This document shows, one piece after another, positions 37,201 to 47,865 of a stretch of 64,000 nucleotides of DNA. The position numbers and the translations under genes are program-made. The notes below the pieces were generated by a model. It searched no databases and was not told the origin of the DNA. It saw only the letters and a list, made by a program, of their open reading frames with translations. This stretch comes from Montifringilla adamsi (taxonomy: Eukaryota; Chordata; Aves; Passeriformes; Passeridae): assembly GCA_017590115.1 (NCBI GenBank), contig JAGGNK010008670.1, forward strand, positions 1,426,001 to 1,490,000, read 5' to 3'. The first letter of the stretch is position 1. Each line of letters starts with the position of its first letter.

Positions 37201-40200
37201 TAAAAGGGAAATTTGAACAATTTTGGGGTGTGTTCCCTTCCCTCAGAGCCAGGGGCATGGAGATTTTGGTGCTGGGAATGAGGCCAGGTTTGTTTCTGTT
37301 CCTGCAAGGGGCAGATGAGGAGCTGAGGGGGAGTGCTGGTGACGTTTTCAATAAATATAAAATAAATCCATGTACGTGCCTGTGCTCCAAGGCAGGTGTG
37401 TGCCACGTGTCAGGGTTCTGATTTACACCTGAACCTTTGAGTTGTGCAGCTCTTGAGCCTTAAAGCTGGTGCTAAACTTGGTGTACCTGAGATACCCAGC
37501 AAAAACTGCTCTAATTGGGCTGAAAACCAAATTACTGCTCGAGTTGTCAGCTGACCATGTGGTGTTGCCTTCTTCAGGTGGGGTCACCTGTCTCTTCTCA
37601 CTGAGCTGTGCTTTAATCCTGGCTTACCTGGACAGGAGAGCAGAGAAGCTGCTTTGTAAAGAGCAGGGGAAAACAGGTGAGTGCTGGGGCTGACCCTTCC
37701 AGCCACCCTGCCCCAGGCAGGTTTGCTTTTCAGGCCATTCAGTGCCTGCTGCTAAACTTTGTCACACTTCTAATCAAAATTTGAGCTGATTTTTACGTGG
37801 AGTTTTAGTTTTAAACACCAGCTCAACAGGCAGATGCACTGTCACCTGCTTTATTTATAAAAACAAAAGTTTGCACCAATTTGTGCCACTGGTTCTGTGT
37901 TTTCTTGGAGCTGATTTCCTTTAGCAGGGGTGCAGAACCATGGAGCTCCTCCCTGTCAGTGTGTGCTGGCTTGAGTTTTCCACGTGGGACAATTAAAAAT
38001 AAACTCAGTTTGAGATCCAGTGGAGTCCCAGCCTGGTTTGGGATGGAAGGGACCTTTAATGTCCAACCAGGGCTGTGCTTTAGGAGGGATTTGGGATCAC
38101 CTGGGTGTGATGAATCCCAGGTTTGTCCATCCTGACTGATGCCACGCTGTGTGCCCCCCCTGTGCAGGAGAAGTGATCAAGCTGACAGATGTGAAGGATT
38201 TCTCCCTGTCCTTGTGGCTCATCTTTGTCATCTGTGTCTGTTACTACGCTGCAGTTTTCCCTTTCATTGGCCTTGGCAAGTAAGTGCCACTCACTTTTCC
38301 AGCCATTCCCTTGCAATCTGGCCAAGCTTGTGACCAAAATGCTTAAAAACTTCACATTCTTTGGGAATTACGAACTCGGGGGCGTGAGGAATGTTTGATT
38401 TCCTGATTAAAACTGGATCCAGTTTAAAACATGGGGTGGAATTTGGGGTCCTGTAGGATTCCTTCCATATTTACAAACCAGTACCTCATTATTTGGGTTA
38501 AACGTTGGTTATGGACTTTTTATGTGTTCCCCAAAGTGTAATTAGAGTGATCCTTAAATTAAAATCTGTGGAGTCTGCTAACAAGCTCCTAAATTAATTA
38601 TAAGTTAGAATCTGGGATATTTATGTCAAAGCTCTATTTAATTTTTTTTTGGAACTGAGATTCTCATGTCTTTGTCTAACTTCATTTTGATTTCTCATCC
38701 TTCAGGTCTGCATTTTCCTAAATAATGTTTTTCCTCCCCTCAGGGTTTTCTTTATTGAAAAATTCCGATTTTCCTCTCAAGAAGCCAGTGCAATTAACAG
38801 GTACATTGTGGTGCATTTAATAAGGAACACTGCCAAATTTTAGGGTTTATTTTTGGGCTCTGGGCAGGTGGGAAGAGATTTGGGATCTCCTGTGAGCTGC
38901 ATTTAAGTGGAGAAATAATTTCACACGACCCAAGGAATAACTGGGAAATGTGGATGTGTTTTTTTATTAAAAACAGGTGTTCACACTGGAAAGAAAAAGC
39001 TCTGGAGGGTTTTATTTTAGTACTTAGTGATTCTTCCCTGAGTGATAAAAGCAGTTTAATAACAACACTAAAGGAACTCAGTTTGGGTAGTCTGAGGATG
39101 AATTTGAGACGTGGCCAAAGCCCAAAGCAGTGAAACCCCCCAAGAAAACACTGAGTCTGTCACTGTTGGCTGCTGAGCACTTCCATGTCCTCAAGCCCTT
39201 TGGGAATTCTAAATTACTGGGATTTTTTGGGGGGGTGCTTTTTTCTTCTGGCCCTGGAATTAACAAAGGACTCGGGGGGTGTTAAATCTGGAATTTCCCT
39301 CTCCTGCAGCATCGTGTACATCATCTCAGCCCCCATGTCCCCAGTGTTTGGCCTGCTGGTGGATAAAGTTGGCAAGAACATCATCTGGGTGCTGTGTGCT
39401 GTGGTCACCACGCTGGCCTCACACATCATGCTGGCCTTCACCTTCTGGAACCCCTGGATAGCCATGGTAACTCAGTCCAAACAGAAATAAAATATCAAAT
39501 ATTTATTTCTGGGATTTAGGCCTAAATAGAAATAAAATATCAAATATTTATTTCTGGGATTTAGACCTAAATAGAAATAAAATATCAAATATTTATTTCT
39601 GGGATTTAGACTTAAATAGAAATAAATTATCAAATATTTCTTTCATAAATATAAATTGAGCAATGGGGTTGGCATTGAATTATTGTGTGTGTTGGGAGGT
39701 GGAAAAGATTCCTCACTCCATTACTAAATTCCACTGCCAGGTCTTCACTTTTCTCCTAAAAATTGTTCTTTTAAATTATTTCTGAAGTTTTTTTACTATT
39801 ATTCAAACTGCTCACTTTTCTCCTAAAAATTGCTCTTTTAGTTTATTTCTGAAGTTTTTTACTATTATTCAAACTGCTCACTTGTTCTTTTAGTTTATTT
39901 CTGAAGTTTTTTACTATTATTCAAACTGCTTATTTTTCTCCTAAAAATCGTTATTTTAATTTATTTCTGAAGCTTATTACTGTTACTCAGACAGCCCCTG
40001 ATGTGCTGGATGGAACCTCGGTAGAAACGTGCATTCTTGAGGGCACATTTCCTGCAGTGCTGGTTTGGAGCTGAGGATTGTGCTGCTCATCAGTGGGGCA
40101 GGGATTCAAAACTTTGGTTTTCAAGCATCTTTCCCCTGAGGTGCAGCTCTGGGTGCTCAATCAGACCCTAATTTAAATTATCAGGGTTTATTTTGGGGAT

Positions 40201-41936
40201 CATTCCCAAAAGAAGCCCCAAGTGTGGACATTGATTCCGAATTTCATTGCACAGAGCATTCCTTGAGCCGCTTTCTGTCCCTTTTGGGGGTGCATTGATC
40301 TGTTGGAGCTGCAGCTCCGAGGTGGCCCTGCTGTGACCCCGTGTCCCCTGTGTCCCCAGTGCCTGCTGGGTGTGTCCTATTCCCTGCTGGCCTGTGCCCT
40401 GTGGCCCATGGTGGCCTTTGTTGTCCCCGAGCACCAGCTGGGAACTGCCTATGGCTTGTGAGTACCTCCGTGGCTTTGTGGCAGTGCAGGGCTCTCCAGC
40501 CTGCAGAGAGAAGCTTTGGGGTGACCTGGGGAGGGCTGGGGACAAGGGACAGAGGGACAGGACACAGGGAGAGGGCAGGGATGGATGGCATTGGGAATTC
40601 CAGTGAAGGGAGCCTGCAGGAGAGCTGGAGAGGGACCTTGGAGTGCCAGGACAAGGGGGAATGGTTTAAACTCCAGAGATGGGACATTGGGAAGGAATTG
40701 TTCCCTGGGAGGGTGGGGAGGGGCTGGGATGGAATTCCTGGATTTGCTGTGGTTGCCCCTGGGTCCCTGGCAGTGCCCAAGGCCAGGCTGGACCCTGGGG
40801 CAGTGGCAGGGGTCCCTGCCCATGGGTCTGGGTGGGCTTTAAGGTCCCTTCCATCCCAAGCCATGCCCTGATCCCTGACACTGGAACCACTGAATCTGAG
40901 CAGATCCAACCCATTCCTGGTTCCAGCTCCTCCAGGCTGGGAGCAGGAGTTCCAGGCTGCTCTGGGGAGGGGGGTTTGGGACAGAGCCTGAGGCTGGGGG
41001 AGGCACAGGAACTTCTGCAAAACCCAGCCCTGACTCCCCATGTCCCCACAAACGGGGACAGTGCAGCTCTCATGGGCTCAGTGCCACTGAGGAGCTTCTC
41101 CTGAGGAAATGAAACTCCATTTTCCTGAGGAAAGAAAGAAAGAAATCACTGCTGTTCCTGCTCTGTCCCAGCATGCAGTCCATCCAGAACCTGGGCCTGG
41201 CAGTGATTGCCATAGCAGCTGGCATGATCCTGGACACCAGGGGATACCTGTTCCTGGAGGTCTTCTTCAGTGCCTGTGTTTGCTGTGAGTCTGGAACACG
41301 CTGGGAATGGGCTCAGGAAGCTTCACTGGGCTCTCTGGCTTCACATTTCCTGGAAAACAGAAACATTCCTCTCCAAGAGGTGTCAGCTGGGGCAGTGTTG
41401 GGATGAGCTCACAGCCACTGAAGTGCTTGGGGTTTCCTTGGAGCGTGGAGAGTTTCAGTGTTTAAAAAATTGAGTGAGAGTAGACAAACAATGCTTTTAA
41501 AGTGTAAATTATAAGTTTAAAATGCTTTCTGAATTACCACGTTCTATGAGCACAGGGAGATTTACAAAAGCAGGAAACTCCTCTGAGATAGAGCTTCCAT
41601 GAAAATCTTGGCTGTGGGTTCAGCCTGGTCATTTATTGTCAGCTAAAACTGTCCCTTTCCTTTTGCAGTGTCACTGATAGCTGTGGTCATGCTGTACTTT
41701 GTGAATCACCTCACAGGTGAGTCTTTGCAGCTTCTCCTTCCCTCACCTTCTACTTCTGTAAAATCATTCTTTTGCTTTCTCAGTGCTCTGAGAGCTCCTG
41801 GGGGGAGTTTTGATAGCAAAGCCACAAAACCCCAGTTTGAAAGGTCTCAGTGCCCACTGCTGCTCTTACAGGTGGTGATCTCAACTGGTCTGCAAAGAAA
41901 AGGGCAAAACTGCAAAAAGCAGCTGCTTCTGAGTAA
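34204..41936 (+). CDS. MFSD1: MFSD1, lysosomal major facilitator superfamily transporter (standard isoform)
   Basis: MFSD1 is a lysosomal membrane transporter of the MFS fold; in mammals it exports dipeptides and needs the partner GLMP. Exons: 34204-34357, 34449-34501, 34878-34990, 35364-35406, 35732-35799, 36190-36298, 36769-36871, 37578-37676, 38168-38279, 38744-38800, 39310-39466, 40360-40457, 41172-41284, 41669-41716 and 41872-41936. All have AG/GT borders, and they join to 463 residues (human about 465). The N-tail carries EQRALL, fitting the acidic dileucine sorting motif [DE]xxxL[LI]. Helical stretches include LVLALMCFLGFGSYFCYDNP, YAWYSWPNVVLCFFGGFLID, GQVVFALGALFNTFWLMEVG, FGIGGESLAVAQNTYAVSWF, GVTCLFSLSCALILAYLDRR, YYAAVFPFIGLGKVFF, SIVYIISAPMSPVFGLLVDK, SYSLLACALWPMVAFVVPEH and GTAYGFMQSIQNLGLAVIAI. 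This isoform ends GGDLNWSAKKRAKLQKAAASE. No inactivating change is seen. An in-frame ATG at 34090 is an alternative start. Confidence 0.97.
34595..34775 (+). mobile_element. CR1 LINE 3' fragment
   Basis: In MFSD1 intron 2: ccagagcagccgtggctgtc, cagtgcccaaggccatttgg and cccttccatcccagcccgtc. Confidence 0.75.
38020..38075 (-). mobile_element. Short CR1 LINE 3' end
   Basis: Antisense ggagtcccagcctggtttgg, then gatggaagggacctttaatg, in an MFSD1 intron. Confidence 0.6.
39478..39650. repeat. About 57-bp A/T-rich tandem repeat
   Basis: aaatagaaataaaatatcaa, then atatttatttctgggattta recurs three to four times at the start of the MFSD1 intron after exon 11. Confidence 0.85.
39735..39985. repeat. 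About 65-bp A/T-rich tandem repeat
   Basis: ttttctcctaaaaattg(t/c)t plus tatttctgaagttttttact and attcaaactgctca recurs about four times with one shortened unit, in the same MFSD1 intron as the repeat at 39.5 kb. Confidence 0.85.
40500..40885 (+). mobile_element. CR1 LINE 3' fragment
   Basis: Long sense copy in the MFSD1 intron after exon 12: agagaagctttggggtgacc, ggagtgccaggacaaggggg, gtccctggcagtgcccaagg and cccttccatcccaagccatg. Confidence 0.85.
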
Positions 41937-43280
41937 GTACAGAGCCAGCAAATGTCAGTGCCTTGGGAAGTGTTTGTCCTGAAGGGATTGAGCAGATCAT
42001 TTCTCCAATCTGATTTCTGTTGGATTTATTTTCTTCAGTCTGTTTTAGGATTTCATATCCTACCTCCTGTGAGTCAGTGTTTGGGGCAGCATTATCCAGG
42101 TGTCCTTTCCTGGCACTGTTCCTCTCTGCTTTCCTTTATTTCAGTGGCCTCACAAGTGAAATGTGGTGGTTTGAGCCTAAATCACAGCACTGATGGGATT
42201 TAGGCTGTCCCAGGCCAGGGTTTGTCACCCTTGTGTAACAATTCAGTGATACCAGGGATTCTGTGGGGTTTGGGATGTGCCATCTCAGGGTTTGTCACCC
42301 TTGTGTAACAATTCCAGGGTTCTGGGGGATCTGGGATGTGCCATTTCAGGGTTTGTGACCCTTGTGTAACAATTCCAGGGGTTCTGTGTGGTTTGGGGTG
42401 TCCCAGCCCAGTGTTTGTGACCCTTGTGTAACAATTCCAGGGTTCTGTGGGGTTTGGGGTGTCCCAGCCCAGTGTTTGTGACCCTTGTGTAACAATTCCA
42501 GGGTTCTGTGGGGTTTGGGATGTCCCATTTCAGGGTTTGTCACCCTTGTGTAACAATTCCAGGGTTCTGAGGAGTCTGGGCTGCCCCAGGCCAGGGTTTG
42601 CAGTAATTGTTGTCCCCATTTCTTGCAGAAAGGAAAGTTGAATAGCAAAGCCCATCCCAGGTGGGAGCTCCAGCACCTCCCCAGCTGCCAGCAGCAGAGT
42701 TGAGGTTGCTCTGTAGCTCTCTGGAAGATCCACTCACCCCTGGGGGTTCCAGCACTGCCTCAGCCCCTGCTGTGTTCTAACAATTCCAAAATCCCTTTTC
42801 CCTCTGGGCTGAGCTCTGCCTCCCCACGGGCCCCTGGAGCAAAGCTGAGCTCAGACCCCCTGAGCTCACAGGGTGGAGCTTCCTGAGCAAAAAGCATTTT
42901 TGTGTTCTCACCCAGGGCTCCCAGCACCTCCCTGCTGCTGCTTCTGTCACTGTCCTCATGCAAAAACCACTTTTTAAATGTATTCACAGCTTTGGGGTTG
43001 TGTCCTTTCACCACAGTGCAAAAAGAGCCACAGATGCTCAAAGGGACCTTTTTTTTTTTTTTTGTAGACTTCTGAACTCTGAGACTGCTGAGCAGTCTTT
43101 TATTGCCTTCTCGATTCTCTTTGTATTGTAATGTTTATTTTAAGGATGAAAGTTTGTTTAATAGATAGAAAAGTTGTTACAGAACTCCCTGAGCACGTTG
43201 TAATCTGGGAAAAAACCAAAAGGTTTCTCTTTCTACTGAAATCTTGGAATGAAATAAAAGGAACCTGCAGAAATCAGCCT
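41937..43280 (+). terminator. MFSD1: 3' UTR of the short MFSD1 isoform with AATAAA
   Basis: The TAA at 41934-41936 is followed by about 1.3 kb to AATAAA at 43253-43258. The stretch contains a 61-bp minisatellite. The same DNA would be an intron for the long isoform. Confidence 0.6.
42198..42575. repeat. 61-bp minisatellite, about six copies
   Basis: Units carry gggtttgtcacccttgtgta plus acaattccagggttctg at about 61-bp intervals (anchors near 42238, 42308, 42369, 42431, 42492 and 42553). It lies in the short-isoform 3' UTR or long-isoform intron of MFSD1. Confidence 0.9.
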
Positions 43281-43463
43281 CTCTCTTTCTTTACACTGAA
43301 TTATTGATCCCTGCACATCTCAGGCTCATTCACCTGATAGCCCAGAACATTTCCTAGCTATTACAATAACAATACTAAAATATTAAATGATATTCCAATA
43401 ATTCCCTGCTTGGCAGGGTTTTCCCTCAGGGCAAACATCTTTTTGCCACTTTTTCTCTTGCAG

Positions 43464-43863
43464 AGCAGAAGAGCAGGAGAGGCTCAGAAGGCAGAATGAA
43501 GATGATTTGGCAAAATTGCTGCCAAAAGCTGATGCCTTTAGTTTAAGGAATAAATACCTGTCCAAGCTTGGAGCTCAGGTATCACTAACAGGGGTTCACA
43601 GACAATTCAAAACCAGAATAATCAGGGGTTTATTTAAAGAATTTGGCTGGTTTTAACAGCCAGCAGCTCCACCTCTGAGTGAAATTCCTGGGATTTGGTC
43701 TCAGAAAGAAACCTCCCAATAATTAAAAATCGAATGAAGGAAAGGGATCAAAGGCTGGCCCACCTCAGAAGCTGAGGAATGTCTTAATTTTATTTTTTTG
43801 CAGCTCCCAGCTCATTACTGCTCCTGTTTCTCAACCCTGGCCCACAGAAGTGTGCTGAAATAG
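43464..43863 (+). CDS. MFSD1: MFSD1 alternative 3' coding exons (long C-terminus)
   Basis: Two further exons fit in frame if the standard last exon is spliced at 41932|gtaagt instead of being read through. Exon 43464-43578 encodes EAEEQERLRRQNEDDLAK, then LLPKADAFSLRNKYLSKLGAQ. Exon 43804-43863 encodes LPAHYCSCFSTLAHRSVLK and a TAG stop. Both have good acceptors (ctcttgcag, tttttttgcag), and the first has a gtatca donor. Phases match exactly. The result is a protein of about 520 residues with a charged, coiled-coil-like cytosolic tail in place of the ending SE. The open frame, phase agreement and splice sites are seen; expression is inferred. The basic/acidic composition differs from the surrounding repeat-rich sequence. 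Confidence 0.7.
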
Positions 43864-44680
43864 CAGCTTGGCCCTGTGGAAAAGCAGGAATACACTGAAT
43901 TTCCTGGGACACAGAGCCCAGCACCAGCAGATGCTCCGTGCTTTGCTGCCAGCCTAGATCCTAGATTTAAAATATTGCCTAAAACTCCTCCTTGCTGGGC
44001 AGTGCAGAGATGCTGATGGGGAATTGTGGCTCTGGTGGAACCTCTGAGCAGCTGCTCCAGCCTCCTGCCTCAAATACTCCGTGAGTAGCTGAGCCAGGGG
44101 CCAGGATTTGATCTCTGGCTGTCAAATGGGAAAACTCAATCATTCCATTGCTGGCATGAGCCTGGATGGAGGTGGGGATTTCCAGCCTCTCCCCTTGGAC
44201 ACCTTCATTGCTCTGGTTTGTTTTTCTGAGAGAAGAAGGTGAGGAAAAGCTCCCAAGTGAATATTTGAGAGGAATCTCCAATTCCAGAAGGACAGAAAGT
44301 GTTCACCTTGGAATTTATCCCAGGTCTGGAACAGCAATAACCTCTCCAAGCCTGAATAATGTGAAAACTGATTTATTTTTAAGAGTTAGTGACTAAAAAC
44401 CATAAAAAGAGTTAAAGCAAGAACTGAGTTTGGCTTCCAGAGGGAAAAGCCTCCAATTCCACGGTGGAATTCATCATTTTCCCAGCGCTGCAGTGGGAGG
44501 CTCCTTGCTGAACAGGGACTTCCCAGAGCTCCTGCAGAGAGCATTTTGCTTTGGTTTAATTACTCCTCGAGGTAATTAGATAAATGATCCCTGAAGTGAG
44601 CAGATCTTGCTTTACAGGGCAGGAGCAGGAGGTTTGTGGAGCACCAGGAATGGGGAATGTTCTCACAGGGAGTCCCTGTG

Positions 44681-44848
44681 AGCCACAAAAAGCTCAGGAG
44701 CCTTTGCCTTGTGCTTGGCTGCAGAGAGAGGAGTCTGTTAGGATAAAAATGCTGCATTTGATGTAAGTGAGCCACAAAAAGCTTTTGCCTTGTGCTTGGC
44801 TGCAGAGAGAGGAGTCTGTTAGGATAAAAATGCTGCATTTGATGTAGG
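44681..44848. repeat. Tandem duplication of about 80 bp
   Basis: gtgagccacaaaaagc, then gccttgtgcttggctgcaga and ataaaaatgctgcatttgat occurs twice; the second copy lacks a few bases. It lies downstream of MFSD1. Confidence 0.85.
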
Positions 44849-45145
44849 ATATTCTTAATTTAATACTTTTAATTTAAGCAAAACTCACAGTCTTAAAGTT
44901 GGTTTTAAAAGAGACTGCAGTGGAGATTTCTTTCATGAAGCAGGAAAAGTCTCATTTTTCTGAAGGACCTTTTGGGTGACAGTTCTGGATTCTGAAGGAC
45001 AATGTGGGAAAGCAGAGCAGCAGCTTGGGAGCTCCTGCCCCCTGAGCTGTGCTGGGTTTTACTGGTTTTGCTCCTCAGAACCAGCACTGAGGGCTTGGCT
45101 TGGCTGGTGGTTTCCTTGTAGACTTGTGAATTTTGGGTGTTTTTA

Positions 45146-45151
45146 AATAAA
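45146..45151 (+). terminator. MFSD1: Candidate poly(A) signal for the long MFSD1 isoform
   Basis: AATAAA lies about 1.3 kb after the alternative TAG stop. This is the first perfect signal I noticed downstream, so the assignment is tentative. Confidence 0.3.
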
Positions 45152-45834
45152 ACCTTCCACTGGACGCTGCTTTTTGCTTGTTGAGGGTTCTCTTGTTGTC
45201 TTTTGGGTTTTTTGGGGACATTTTTTCCCCTGGGAAGGGTGGAGAGTTTGGGGGAAGTTTCTCTTTGAGGTTCCAAAGGCAAAGCTTCCCCCACTGCTGG
45301 GTTGTTGATTTTTTTGCATGGGGAGGGAGAAAATTAAATTGAATTTTGCTCTTCTGCTTCTCTTGAACTCTGCCACGTTCTGGTGGGAGGGAGGAGCTGC
45401 TCTGCTGTTCCCTCCAGGCCGGCTTTTCCAACCCTGCAGTTCCTGTTGCAGTTTCACTTGCTGAATTCCCCCCACCCTTCAGGATCCTGCCCCAGCCCTG
45501 GGGGGACTCCCGGGGGACAAATTCCCCTGGGAGCTGCAGCCCCTCCGGCTGGCTGTGGAGAGGGCTTTGACCCTCCCTGGGCAGCGATGGGCACACTTAT
45601 TGAAAACATCTCAAAATCGGGGATTTATTGGGCCAATTGCTCAGAATCTCTGTGCCCTGCCCGCGGTGGCCGAGGAGGGGCAGGGGATGGAGCCGGGAGG
45701 GAATTTATCCCAGGATTGCTCCCTCTTCCAGCCACCTCTCACTAGAGGTCAGCACCGCCCCGCTGCTGCCTCGGGATGTTGGCAAATCGGGAAATTGGGA
45801 TGAAAACCTTCGGGGCTGCGGCTGCTGGGGTTTG

Positions 45835-45975
45835 TTTTGGTGCCTGATGGGCACGGGGTGCCCATCCCTGGCAGTGCCAGGCTGGGCAGGGCTCCCTGCA
45901 GTGCTGGAAGGAGTCCCTGCCCATGGCCGGGTGGTTTTTAAGGTGCTTCCAGCCCAAAACAAAGGGATTCCATGG
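45835..45975 (+). mobile_element. CR1 LINE 3' fragment
   Basis: gcacggggtgcccatccctg, then ggaaggagtccctgcccatg and ggtgcttccagcccaaaaca. Confidence 0.65.
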
Positions 45976-46079
45976 AATAGAGTCCAGTCTTTGGGAAAAG
46001 CACCTCAATCCCTCACACTTCTCCTGGACTGGATTTATTTCCAAGGTGGGTGAAGTCTTGGTGTTCTCTGTTGGGTTTT

Positions 46080-46300
46080 ACCAGGGGAGGCTCAGGTGGA
46101 CAGCAGCAGGAATTTCCCCATGGAATGGGTGGTCAGGCTTTGGGCTGCCCAGGGAGGTTTGGATGCCCATCCCTAGAGGTGTCCAGGGAATTCCTGGAGG
46201 TGGCACTCAGAGCTCTGGGCTGGGGACAAGGTGGGGATCTGGCACAGCAGGGACTCGATGCTCTGGGAGGGCTTTTCCAGCCTCAGGGATCCCGGGATTC
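46080..46300 (+). mobile_element. CR1-like LINE fragment
   Basis: accaggggaggctcaggtgg, then ctagaggtgtccagggaatt and ctctgggagggcttttccag with a gggatcccgggattctgg end. It is degenerate. Confidence 0.5.
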
Positions 46301-46713
46301 TGGATTATTCCACGTGCTCCTGAGTGGGCTTGGGGAGCTGTTGGTGGATGAGCTTTGGCTGATCCAGCTGCACCTGACCTTTGGAAGAAAACTCCCTCAT
46401 TTCTTTGGGATTTGGGGCTGGAGCTCCTCTGTTCTTCAAGCCAAAGGTGGGGCCTCCAGGGAACAGAAGGAGAAATATTCCTGCTCTGTTCTCCCTGCCC
46501 AAGCTGCTCTTCTGGGATTTTGATTTTGCAGTTGTGGGTCTGTGAACACGGGGCTGCTCCTCAGATGATCCCAATCAGCGTTAGCCCGTAATTAATGGAG
46601 TTGTTAACGAGTTAACAAAGCTCTGTGTGTGGGCACAGCTGGGAACGGCAGGAACTGAGCCCTGGTGGAGCTGGCACATCCCACAGCCCTGCTGGCAGCT
46701 GGAATGGGAAGGA

Positions 46714-46715
<2 letters not shown>

Positions 46716-46749
<34 letters not shown>
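46716..46749. repeat. (TAA)n microsatellite
   Basis: About eleven ataata units before catgtg. A trinucleotide repeat of this kind is usually polymorphic. Confidence 0.95.
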
Positions 46750-47639
46750 CATGTGTGTTTGATATAATACAGCAAATAAAGGTCAGGGAAGGAGCAGCCT
46801 CCTGGCAGCTGGGGGAAATGTTCATTTGGGGCTGGGGCAAACCCAGAGGGACATCTCAGGTTTCCTCAATCCTGATGGAAATTTCCTTCAACTCCACACT
46901 CCAGGACTTGGCCAAAAACCTGACTTTATTCCCAGAAGGTCTGCAGGTGAGCATGACATGGATTTCTAATATTATTTAATATTCTTACATGCATGTTTTG
47001 GGGTTTATTTTACAGTGCAGCAGTAGGAACAAATCAGCTTGGATTTGTCGGGCCAGAGGAGGTTTTTGGGTGTCCCTCATTGCCCACCCTGCATCCCAGA
47101 CCCCCATGAAGACGAAATCCAGGGCAAACCTTGACTTCCCAATCTACCAGAAAAAGCATTGCTTAGAAGAGCTCCCTAAAGCAAATTTCCCAGGAGTTTA
47201 GATTAAAGAAATCCCTGCAAGCAGTTTGTAGTGAGACTGGAGGTGCCACCCCAGCTGAGGGAAGGTGTCAGGAATGAGGGACGCACACAGGGAGAGCTGG
47301 AGGGGAGAGGGGGCACTCCAGGCTCCAAGGAAGTCCAGCAGCTCCTCGTTTGCATGGATTGATTTCCCTGCCCGTGGACTCTGACATCAATTCAGTGATA
47401 GGTGATGGATTGCCTGTAATGCCAATATGATTTCAGAGCTGACTCCAGGGAAAACCTCTCACTGGTGCTGCTGCAGTTTGGAATTCTGGGCTGTGTTGTG
47501 CTGCAGGGGAAGCAAGCCCAGCCCTTTCCTTTTGCCGTGGCTGAGAGCAGAGGTGGCTGCTGGGGCAGTCCTTGGCCTGGGATTGTTTGGGATATTCAGG
47601 GCAGAGGGAGCACATCCCCTGCTTTGGGTGTCCTTGGCT

Positions 47640-47865
47640 TGGAGCAGGGATGGCCCCAGTGCCAGAGGCAGGCTTGGGTGGGATGTTGGGCAGGAATCTT
47701 CCCGGGGAGGGGCTGGGATGAGTTCCCCAAGGCTGCCCCTGGATCCCTGGCAGTGCCCAAGGCCAGGCTGGGCAGGGGGAGGTGTCCCTGCCATGGCAGG
47801 GGTGGCACTGGGTGGGATTTGGGGTCCCTCCAAACCATTCCAGGATCCTGGCACTTCCATAATGC
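47640..47865 (+). mobile_element. CR1 LINE 3' fragment
   Basis: gccagaggcaggcttgggtg, ggatccctggcagtgcccaa, ggtgtccctgccatggcagg and a ctccaaaccattccaggatc end. Confidence 0.8.
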
